From assembly GCA_026397895.1 (NCBI GenBank), contig JAPLTZ010000344.1, positions 1 through 5,313 of the forward strand: a DNA stretch of 5,313 nucleotides, written 5' to 3'. This document shows, piece after piece, positions 1 through 5,313 of the stretch (within the stretch, counting starts at the first letter, position 1; each line of letters starts with the position of its first letter). Origin of the DNA: Verrucomicrobiota bacterium. GTDB taxonomy: Bacteria > Verrucomicrobiota > Verrucomicrobiia > Limisphaerales > JAFMIX01. The position numbers were made by a program, and so were the translations under genes. A model generated the notes under the pieces. It made no database searches, was not told the DNA's origin, and saw nothing but the letters and a program-made list of their open reading frames with translations.

Positions 1-1103
1 GCGAAGATGATTTCGCCGTGAAGCAGCGCGCCAAGGAAATCTTCCAGAAATGGTCCGCCGAGCTGGGCGGCATGGATCACGAGACGATTGACGCTGGCGC
101 GGCGAACAGCGGCGACTCGCTCAAGGCGCTGGCGAAGCTGCGCGAGGCGTTGCAGACGCTGCCGTTCTTCGGCGGGGGCAAGGTGGTGTGGCTGCGGGAC
201 TGCAATTTTCTTTCGGATGACCGCGTGCTGGCCGCCGCCGCTGTGACCGAGACGCTGGGGGAAATCGCGGCGGAGTTGAAAGAGTTTGCCTGGCAGAACG
301 TCCGCCTGCTCATCAGCGCGGGCAAGGTGGACAAGCGGAAGGTTTTTTACAAGACGGTGGAGAAGCTCGGCGCGGTGGAGGTTTTCGCGGGGCTTTCGGT
401 GGATGACCGCGATTGGTTGCAGCAGGCGGAGGGATTGGCGTTGCGGGAGTTCCGGGCGCAAAAGAAGGATGTTTCCGACGAAGCACTGGCAGAGTTGGTG
501 GCGCGGGTGGGGCCAAATTCCCGATTGTTGACGAACGAAGTTGAAAAGCTCGCGGTGTCGGTCGGTGACCGGCGGGAAATCGAGATCGCTGATGTGCGTT
601 CGGTCTGTATCCAGAACAAGACGGCGCGGGCGTTTGCGCTGGGGGATGCATTGGGCGACCGGAATCTGGCGTTGCTGCTGCGGCGGCTGGACGAGGAGTT
701 GTGGGAGATGAAGTTCGACAAGGACAAATCGGAAATCGGGCTGCTCTACGGGTTGATTGGCAAGGTGCGGGCGTTGCTGTTTCTTAAGGAGATGGTCAGC
801 GAGGGTTGGTTGAAGCCGACTGGTGATTACAACGGGTTCAAGGCGCAGCTTGAGCGCGTGCCAAAAGAAAAATTACCAGCAGACCGGCGCTTCAACCCGC
901 TGGCGTTGAATCCGTATGTGTTGTTCAAGGCGTTGCCGCAAGCACGGCAATACACGCAGGCCGAGCTGGTTCGGGCGATGGATTTGCTCCTGCAGTGCAA
1001 TCGCCAACTGGTTTCCAGCGGTTTGGATGGCGCGCTGATATTGCAACAGGCGTTGATCAAGATTGTCGGGCGGACTGGTGCAACATCTTTGGGGCGAGCC
1101 TGA
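1..1103 (+). CDS. holA: DNA polymerase III subunit delta (HolA), 5'-truncated by window edge
   Basis: Delta subunit of the DNA polymerase III clamp loader, which opens the beta sliding clamp and loads it at primed sites during replication in the cytoplasm. The frame is open to the left edge. Codons from base 3 read EDDFAVKQRAKEIF, matching the usual 'GxDxFxVxxxxxxI' N-terminus of delta, so the GTG at 18 is an internal valine and the true start lies a few dozen bases off-window. Counting that valine as residue 1, family landmarks are LPFFGGGKVVWLRDCNFL near 48-65 (the family's 'PFFgxxxlVxlrdaxfl'), the KVDKRKVFYK stretch at 103-112, the TNEVEKLA helix at 172-179 and the C-terminal collar helices ending in LDGALILQQALIKI at 336-349. 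About 366 residues are visible, near the usual 330-380 for the family. The gene is GC-rich and its stop (1101-1103) is 176 bp from the next gene, so it is probably not cotranscribed with it. I am confident of the family. Confidence 0.93.
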   Translation, partial: EDDFAVKQRAKEIFQKWSAELGGMDHETIDAGAANSGDSLKALAKLREALQTLPFFGGGKVVWLRDCNFLSDDRVLAAAAVTETLGEIAAELKEFAWQNVRLLISAGKVDKRKVFYKTVEKLGAVEVFAGLSVDDRDWLQQAEGLALREFRAQKKDVSDEALAELVARVGPNSRLLTNEVEKLAVSVGDRREIEIADVRSVCIQNKTARAFALGDALGDRNLALLLRRLDEELWEMKFDKDKSEIGLLYGLIGKVRALLFLKEMVSEGWLKPTGDYNGFKAQLERVPKEKLPADRRFNPLALNPYVLFKALPQARQYTQAELVRAMDLLLQCNRQLVSSGLDGALILQQALIKIVGRTGATSLGRA

Positions 1104-1139
1104 TGGCGACGGGAGGCGGGTGAATGTCTTTTGAATGGC

Positions 1140-1156
1140 TGCCGAGACTCTCGGCA
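1140..1156. other. small inverted repeat downstream of holA
   Basis: A perfect 7-bp inverted repeat with a 3-base spacer (TGCCGAG-ACT-CTCGGCA), starting 36 bases after the holA stop. It could fold into a short stable RNA hairpin and help end or protect the holA transcript. No run of T follows on either strand, so it is not a canonical intrinsic terminator. It lies just upstream of the tandem repeat and could instead be a dyad operator. The structure is seen in the sequence; its function is unknown. Confidence 0.4.
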
Positions 1157-1160
1157 TGCT

Positions 1161-1198
1161 CATAAACAGTCGGGTAAAACATAAACAGTCGGGTAAAA
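1161..1198. repeat. perfect 19-bp tandem direct repeat (two copies) upstream of the operon promoter
   Basis: Two identical, directly abutting copies of cataaacagtcgggtaaaa lie at 1161-1179 and 1180-1198. The second copy ends two bases before the proposed -35 hexamer at 1201. If transcription starts near 1236, the copies are centred at roughly -66 and -47, where activators commonly bind. The 19-bp period is just under two helical turns, so two protein subunits would sit on nearly the same face of the DNA. I do not recognise the motif as a known operator. A recent slippage duplication with no regulatory role is the main alternative. Confidence 0.85.
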
Positions 1199-1200
1199 TC

Positions 1201-1229
1201 TTGCACTCGCGAAATAAAGAGGCTATAGA
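1201..1229 (+). promoter_or_regulatory. candidate sigma-70-type promoter for the exported-protein operon
   Basis: TTGCAC at 1201-1206 (-35-like, first three bases match TTGACA) and TATAGA at 1224-1229 (-10-like, first four bases match TATAAT) are separated by an ideal 17-bp spacer in an AT-rich stretch. Transcription would start near 1236, giving a leader of about 44 bases before the ATG at 1280. The weak -35 together with the adjacent 19-bp direct repeats would fit an activator-dependent promoter. Assigned by eye only. Confidence 0.5.
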
Positions 1230-1279
1230 TAACGCAACTTTATCCCGAAAAACAAAGAACCGATAACCAAACTTAAGAA

Positions 1280-2368
1280 ATGATTTTTCGCATCAAACCG
1301 ATTCTTTGTTTTGGGTTGTTATTGTTGGGCAGCACTTGCTGGTTGCCAGCCCAAGAGGTCGTCAGCGGAATTTTTGGTTTTCAAAAAATCACCCTGTCAG
1401 CCAATTCCGATTCCATCATTGCCGTCCCGTTTAATCGGTTATCAGCGGATTCCGGTCTGGTCAGTTCGGTTTCGGGCAGTGTTGTCCAGGTTCAAGGGAC
1501 GCCGAATTGGACGGCGAGCCAGTTTGTTTATTCTGCCGGCGTGCAATCAAACACCTACTATGCCCGGTTTGATTCGGGGGCGTGGGAGGGGCGATATTTT
1601 ACGATTACCAACAATGGAACAAATTCACTCACGCTGAATTTGGCGGGGGAGGTGCTGGCGGGAGTGCTGGCCGGAGATGCGGTTTCAATAATTCCATATT
1701 GGACTCTTGGGGCAGTGTTTCCAAATGGCGGGAATCCGACTAATTGGAATGGCGTTCATGTGACCACCAGCACGTTTTCTCACAAAACAGACCTGTTGAT
1801 TCCAGATTTTACGGGCAATGGAAAAAATCTGGCTCCTACGTTGTTTTATTATCTCTACACAAATGCAACGAGTGGTGCCAACTGGCGGTTGAGCGGCCAG
1901 ACTACTAATAACAACGACGATATTCTACGACCAAACACCTATTTTATAGTTCGCAACAGTTATTCCAATGCCACATTTGTGGCGATGGGGGATGTCCAGA
2001 CGACGAAGACAGTTGTGGGTATTCGAGGCAGTCTGACTGTTGTGCAGGACAATTTCGTGGGACTTCCGCGGCCGATTGAAGTTTCATTGGACAATTCTGG
2101 CTTGTTGACCAATTACTCCTTCACGGTAAGTTCGAGCTCGTTTAACCAAAAAGATCAGTTGCTCATATTTAACTATACGAACGTTGCCAAAAACCAAGCC
2201 CCAGTTGATTTTTATTATTATTTGACTAATGCGGGGTGGCGCAAGTCTGGAGCGGGCACGACCAATTACGGCCCCTCTAACGTGTTTGTTTCTGGAGGAG
2301 GGTTTATAATCCGAAGGGCAACGAACTCAATTACAGGACCGTTCTGGACAAACTCTCCTACCTATTAA
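1280..2368 (+). CDS. exported TIGR02597-like protein of unknown function
   Basis: A predicted exported protein of 362 residues. The N-terminus has basic residues (R4, K6), a hydrophobic core (residues 7-17) and a likely signal peptidase I site near LPAQ (22-25), which supports the ATG at 1280. No strong Shine-Dalgarno sequence precedes it. Residues 34-147 contain landmarks I associate with the Verrucomicrobia family TIGR02597: SDSIIAVPF (43-51), QFVYSAG (81-87), YYARFDSGAWEGRYFTIT (93-110) and AGDAVSIIPYWTLGAVFP (131-148). That match is from memory. The second half holds two related repeats, about residues 163-237 and 285-357, each with F-x-x-K-x-x-LLI, AP-x-x-FYY-L, WR-x-SG and FI-[IV]-R. 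The protein is rich in Thr-Asn pairs (11) and aromatics and looks all-beta. It has no catalytic motif, transmembrane helix after the signal, or PEP-CTERM or LPXTG sorting signal. One base separates it from the next exported protein gene. The function is unknown. It is more AT-rich than its neighbours. Confidence 0.85.
   Translation: MIFRIKPILCFGLLLLGSTCWLPAQEVVSGIFGFQKITLSANSDSIIAVPFNRLSADSGLVSSVSGSVVQVQGTPNWTASQFVYSAGVQSNTYYARFDSGAWEGRYFTITNNGTNSLTLNLAGEVLAGVLAGDAVSIIPYWTLGAVFPNGGNPTNWNGVHVTTSTFSHKTDLLIPDFTGNGKNLAPTLFYYLYTNATSGANWRLSGQTTNNNDDILRPNTYFIVRNSYSNATFVAMGDVQTTKTVVGIRGSLTVVQDNFVGLPRPIEVSLDNSGLLTNYSFTVSSSSFNQKDQLLIFNYTNVAKNQAPVDFYYYLTNAGWRKSGAGTTNYGPSNVFVSGGGFIIRRATNSITGPFWTNSPTY
1766..2350 (+). 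repeat. internal protein-level duplication within the TIGR02597-like gene
   Basis: Two copies of a roughly 75-residue unit, encoded at about 1766-1990 and 2132-2350. Aligned pairs: FSHKTDLLI (166-174) with FNQKDQLLI (288-296); APTLFYYL (185-192) with APVDFYYYL (307-315); NWRLSG (201-206) with GWRKSG (319-324); YFIVR (221-225) with GFIIR (341-345). The offset is 122 residues in the first half and 118-120 in the second, so only small indels are needed. DNA identity has largely decayed, so the duplication is old. About 47 residues of different sequence separate the copies. Confidence 0.75.
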
Positions 2369-2369
2369 G

Positions 2370-3446
2370 ATGAGCATGAAATTTCTATTAAATCGCATCA
2401 AATTTACGCTGTTTGTTTTGATTGGTGTTGCGTTGATTCGGGCAAGCACCTGTTCAGGGACGACTTCGTATCAGTTGCAAGCCGCGAAGTTGCAAGATGC
2501 TGGCGGTGCTCCAGCAAGCGGATTGGTGATTTTTGTTGCTAGCCGAAGCAATGCGGTTTTTTCACTCCCGACTACGACAAATTTTGTTTCTGGTGATGAT
2601 ATTATCTTAGGCAGCTATAATGCAGCAGGCGGTGAACTTGATGTTGTCGCATCAGGTTTGGTGTTGGCCAATGGTTGGGACACGGGTGATGCATTGGCAA
2701 TTTATTGGTTTCCAACGCTGACAACCAGTTCGACTTTTCCAATCCCTCCAGGGACTCCTTACGGAATTTTCAGCGACAACAACAGTTTGGCGGCAGGGGA
2801 TGGAAGCGATTCTTGGGTCACTCCGGGGGATGGCTCGGCCGTGACTTTAAGATTTCTGACTGCTTCCTACGGGGGGTCAAATCCTGAAACCTATGGCTTG
2901 GCCTCGTCTGTGGTGGCGGGAGGCAATAATCCGCCTGTTGCCAATCCTGACGGTCCATTTTTGCGTGCCCCCGGCCTTTCGCTCAAGATAGCCATCACCA
3001 ACTTGCTCGCGAATGACACCGATGCTGATACCAATGTGCTTACTTTCACCGGTATTGTCGGGAACAGCACCAACAACTTTCCTTTGACCACCAACGCGCA
3101 ATATGTGTTTTACCCCTCGAACGCCGGCAACGTTTCAGATCGGTTCAGCTACACCATCAGCGATGGTCAAGGCGGAGTGAGCACCGGCTTGGTTTACATT
3201 GCCATCAGCACCGATGTTTATGGCCAGGCTCTCGGTATCACCAACGCTGCCGGAAACTTCATCGCAACCTTTGCTGGTATTCCCGGCTATTCTTATACCG
3301 TGCAACGGGCCACTAACGTGAACTTCAGCCTCGACCTGACAAATGTGGTTACAATCATTGCTCCAACCAATGGCCTGTTCCGGTGGACGAACAGCCCCCC
3401 CATTCCTCCGACAGCCTACTATCGGCTCCGCTATAACAGTCCGTAA
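2370..3446 (+). CDS. exported multidomain protein: unknown N-terminal domain, Big_9/cadherin-like domain, Verrucomicrobia-type C-terminal module
   Basis: A predicted exported protein of 358 residues. The signal peptide has basic residues (K4, R9, K11), a hydrophobic core at about 12-22 and probable cleavage around residues 25-30. The ATG at 2370 lies one base after the upstream stop; an in-frame ATG at 2376 is an alternative. Residues about 33-175 form a domain I cannot assign to a named family, with landmarks SGDDIILGSYN (74-84), GWDTGDALAIYWFPTLT (102-118), GTPYGIFSD (128-136) and SDSWVTPGDGS (146-156). I recall similar domains encoded next to TIGR02597 proteins in Verrucomicrobiota. Residues about 187-280 resemble a Big_9/cadherin-like tandem-repeat domain: NPPVANPDGP, then LLANDTDADTNVLTF (212-226), then DRFSYTISDGQGG (257-269). 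The acidic DTDAD region may bind calcium. Residues 281-358, with FIATFAGIPGYSYTVQRATN and a terminal AYYRL, match a C-terminal beta module common in Verrucomicrobiota exported proteins. No enzyme motif is visible. Likely translationally coupled to the gene before it. A surface, adhesive or scaffold role is inference. Confidence 0.85.
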   Translation: MSMKFLLNRIKFTLFVLIGVALIRASTCSGTTSYQLQAAKLQDAGGAPASGLVIFVASRSNAVFSLPTTTNFVSGDDIILGSYNAAGGELDVVASGLVLANGWDTGDALAIYWFPTLTTSSTFPIPPGTPYGIFSDNNSLAAGDGSDSWVTPGDGSAVTLRFLTASYGGSNPETYGLASSVVAGGNNPPVANPDGPFLRAPGLSLKIAITNLLANDTDADTNVLTFTGIVGNSTNNFPLTTNAQYVFYPSNAGNVSDRFSYTISDGQGGVSTGLVYIAISTDVYGQALGITNAAGNFIATFAGIPGYSYTVQRATNVNFSLDLTNVVTIIAPTNGLFRWTNSPPIPPTAYYRLRYNSP

Positions 3447-3470
3447 CCGGGCAATAATCTCCGTCGCCGT
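3447..3470. other. 24-bp gap between convergent genes
   Basis: Only 24 bases lie between the stop of the second exported-protein gene (3444-3446) and the helicase stop on the other strand (3471-3473). I see no stable GC-rich hairpin followed by T or A runs, so there is no obvious bidirectional intrinsic terminator. Transcripts from both sides may run into each other or end by Rho. Confidence 0.6.
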
Positions 3471-5313
3471 TCACGAGTAGGACGGTTTCAGATTCCACTC
3501 GTTGACCAGGTCGCGCGGAATTTCGTTCAGGAAGCGCGAAGGCGTCTGAAAAGTGTCGCCACTGTTGCCAAAACCTGCGCGCATGAACGGGTAGCTCAAA
3601 TACAACTCGTCCTTCGCCCGCGTCACGGCCACATAGAATAGCCGCCGTTCCTCCTCCTCGCCTTCCGTGCTGTCCAGCGACCGCCCCGAGGGAAACATTC
3701 CATCGCACAGCATGATGACGAACACCACGCTGAACTCCAATCCCTTCGCCTGATGAATCGTCGAGAGGCGGATGCGTTCGGCAGCGGGATCGGCGGCCTT
3801 GTCGTCCTCGGCCTCGACGTTGGTGAGCAGGGCAAGTTGCGTGAGGAAATCCTCCACGGACGGAAACGGCTGCGCGAAGATAGCGAGCTGCTCCAGTTCG
3901 TCCAGCCGGCGCTCGAAATTGTCGTAGGTCTCCTTCAGATAATCCTCGTAGCCGGCCTCGATGACGAGCTGGATCATCTTCGCCGCGCTCTGGCGTGTTG
4001 GCGCGGCTTCGAGCTGCGAGATTGTGGCGGTGAACTGCGCCCAGCCAATGGCGGCTTTCTTCGGCACGGCCTTCGCGCACTCCTGCAACCCGACGGCGAT
4101 GCGCGTGGGGTTTTCCATCTTCAATCCGCCGCCCTCCATCCTCGCTGAAAAACCTTGAAAAAGTTTATCCGCTCCCTTCGCCGCGATACCCGGCAACAAC
4201 TGCGCCAGCCGCTTGAAGGAGATTTCGTCGCGCGGGTTGGCGACGAATTTCAGATACGCCGTCACGTCCTTGATGTGCGCCTGCTCAAAGAACCGGATGC
4301 CGCTGGTGATCGAGAAGGGAATCTGCCGGCGCGTGAGTTCCAGTTGCAATTCCAGCGCGTGAAAGTGCGAGCGATACAGCACGGCGACGCCGTTCAGGTT
4401 CACGCCCTCCTCGTGCAGTTCGCCGACGCGTTGCGCGATGAACGCCGCCTGCTGCGCGGCGTCCGTGCACGAGACGAGCGCGGGCTTGAGGCCGGATTTG
4501 CGCGCGGGCGCGAGCTGCTTGGTGAACTGGTTCACGTTTGCGGCGATGGCGGCGTTGGCCACGTTCAGGATTTCGGGCGTGCTGCGGTAGTTGGTTTCGA
4601 TCTTGTAAGTCTTCGCGCCGGGGTAGCGCTCGGGGAACTTCAGGATGTTCGCGAAGTTCGCGCCGCGCCAGGCGTAGATGCTCTGCGCGTCGTCGCCCAC
4701 GACCATCACGTTCTTGAAGCGCGCGGCGAGCAGGTCGATGAGGTCGCTTTGCAGCTTGTTCGTGTCCTGATATTCGTCTACTAGGATGAACTGGAAGCGC
4801 CGTTGGTATTGTTCGCGGACGTCGGCGTGGTCTTGCAGGAGCTTGAGCCAGAGCGCGAGCAGGTCGTCGAAATCCATCGCGTTCGTCGCGCGCTTACGGG
4901 CGGTGTAATCCTTGGCGAGCGCGGCAATCTTCTCGGTGTGTTCGAGAAAATAGCCGTATTGTGCGTCAATGATCTCGGCGATGGAACGGTGCGTGTTGTT
5001 CGCCAGCGAAAAGATTTCCACCAGCACGTCGGGCTTGGGAAAAAGTTTTCCTTTCGTGTCAATGCCCGCCGACGTGAGGCAGGCCTTGACCAAATCCTTG
5101 GCGTCGTCGCGGTCGAGAATGGTGAAGTCGCGCCCGTAGCCGAGCAGCGCGGCGTGGGTGCGCAGAATCCGCGCGCCGATGGAGTGGAACGTGCCGCCCC
5201 AGAGCGACGGCAGCGGTTGGCCGAGCAAGTCGGCGACGCGGCGCATCATTTCGCCGGCGGCCTTGTTGGTGAAGGTGAGCAGTAAAATTTTGTCGGCGGG
5301 GACGCCTTGCTCC
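3471..5313 (-). CDS. uvrD: UvrD/PcrA/Rep-type superfamily 1 ATP-dependent DNA helicase, 5'-truncated by window edge
   Basis: A 3'-5' DNA helicase and translocase of the UvrD/PcrA/Rep group, acting in repair and replication-fork maintenance. The frame runs off the right edge. Bases 5250-5312 encode 21 more residues ending KILLLTFTNKAAGE, which is motif Ia, so the ATG at 5249 is internal and the Walker A motif and start are off-window. Counting from that methionine, motifs appear in order: Ib GGTFHSIGARIL (18-29), DFDDLL (126-131), II ILVDEYQDTN (155-164), III VGDDAQSIYAWRGA (184-197), IV ETNYRSTPEIL (218-228), IVa GIRFFEQAHIKDV (317-329), V LSTIHQAKGLEF (495-506), VI EERRLFYVAVTRAK (533-546). 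Acidic catalytic residues and the motif VI arginine are intact. The chain ends only 46 residues after motif VI, so the C-terminal linker and Tudor-like RNA polymerase-binding domain of many PcrA/UvrD proteins is absent; in length it is closer to Rep. The symbol is family-level: UvrD, PcrA and Rep cannot be separated here. It is GC-rich. Confidence 0.93.
   Translation of the reverse strand, partial: EQGVPADKILLLTFTNKAAGEMMRRVADLLGQPLPSLWGGTFHSIGARILRTHAALLGYGRDFTILDRDDAKDLVKACLTSAGIDTKGKLFPKPDVLVEIFSLANNTHRSIAEIIDAQYGYFLEHTEKIAALAKDYTARKRATNAMDFDDLLALWLKLLQDHADVREQYQRRFQFILVDEYQDTNKLQSDLIDLLAARFKNVMVVGDDAQSIYAWRGANFANILKFPERYPGAKTYKIETNYRSTPEILNVANAAIAANVNQFTKQLAPARKSGLKPALVSCTDAAQQAAFIAQRVGELHEEGVNLNGVAVLYRSHFHALELQLELTRRQIPFSITSGIRFFEQAHIKDVTAYLKFVANPRDEISFKRLAQLLPGIAAKGADKLFQGFSARMEGGGLKMENPTRIAVGLQECAKAVPKKAAIGWAQFTATISQLEAAPTRQSAAKMIQLVIEAGYEDYLKETYDNFERRLDELEQLAIFAQPFPSVEDFLTQLALLTNVEAEDDKAADPAAERIRLSTIHQAKGLEFSVVFVIMLCDGMFPSGRSLDSTEGEEEERRLFYVAVTRAKDELYLSYPFMRAGFGNSGDTFQTPSRFLNEIPRDLVNEWNLKPSYS

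Noticed and set aside
18..20. GTG at 18 as the start of holA
   Set aside because: The frame is open to the window edge and the preceding codons (EDDFA) fit the conserved N-terminus of the delta subunit, so this GTG is an internal valine.
343..350. Run of T in holA as a programmed frameshift site
   Set aside because: The holA frame continues with conserved family residues on both sides, and no slippery heptamer plus structure is evident.
873..1163. Minus-strand open frame crossing the holA end into the gap
   Set aside because: Most of it lies antisense to the conserved holA C-terminus, with no recognisable domain or ribosome binding site.
1239..1247. TTTATCCCG as a third, inverted copy of part of the 19-bp repeat
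   Set aside because: Only nine bases with a mismatch to the reverse complement of CGGGTAAAA; too short to separate from chance in an AT-rich leader.
1331..1342. Lipoprotein signal (STC before Cys20) in the first exported protein, with a similar STC at Cys28 of the second
   Set aside because: The residue before Cys is Thr in both, not the Gly, Ala or Ser needed for a normal lipobox, and in the first protein the Cys lies before a better signal peptidase I site.
3461..3485. CCGTC/GACGG inverted repeat as a bidirectional terminator
   Set aside because: The stem is only 5 bp with a 15-base loop, overlaps the helicase stop and lacks adequate T runs.
3355..4080. Minus-strand open frame of 241 codons overlapping the helicase 3' end
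   Set aside because: It is in a different frame from the helicase and overlaps its motif V-VI region, with low-complexity Arg/Gly/Ala content. It is a shadow of a well-supported gene.
4155..4784. Long plus-strand open frame of 209 codons opposite the helicase
   Set aside because: It is antisense to intact helicase motifs II-IV, is Arg/Val-rich as expected from GC-rich shadow frames, and resembles no known protein.
5247..5249. ATG (minus strand) at 5249 as the helicase start
   Set aside because: The 21 codons before it encode motif Ia (TFTNKAA), which is always internal in UvrD-type helicases.

Overview
This window looks like a chromosomal stretch from a Verrucomicrobiota bacterium, possibly the Pedosphaera/Limisphaerales side. 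That placement is an inference. It rests on two exported proteins of a style I associate with this phylum (a TIGR02597-like protein, then one with a Verrucomicrobia-type C-terminal module), on weak Shine-Dalgarno signals and on GC-rich housekeeping genes.

Layout: (1) Bases 1-1103, plus strand: most of holA, the DNA polymerase III delta subunit (clamp-loader subunit), cut at its 5' end by the window edge. (2) Bases 1104-1279: a 176-bp gap with a small hairpin, a perfect 19-bp tandem direct repeat and a plausible sigma-70-type promoter whose -35 begins two bases after the repeat. (3) Bases 1280-3446, plus strand: two genes for exported proteins separated by one base, almost certainly an operon. 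The first is a TIGR02597-like protein with an internal duplication. The second joins an uncharacterised N-terminal domain to a cadherin/Ig-like (Big_9-type) domain and a C-terminal beta-rich module. (4) Bases 3471-5313, minus strand: most of a UvrD/PcrA/Rep-type superfamily 1 DNA helicase, converging on the operon and cut at its 5' end by the right window edge.

The outer genes are replication and repair housekeeping genes and are GC-rich (hand counts of 36/60 in holA and 40/60 in the helicase). The middle pair is clearly more AT-rich over much of its length (21-24 of 60 in three counted segments), Thr-Asn rich and export-directed, so it reads as an accessory surface or secreted two-gene unit placed between core genes. 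The two exported proteins probably act together outside the cytoplasm, but nothing in the sequence shows what they bind or do. No RNA genes, CRISPR arrays, transposases or phage genes were seen.
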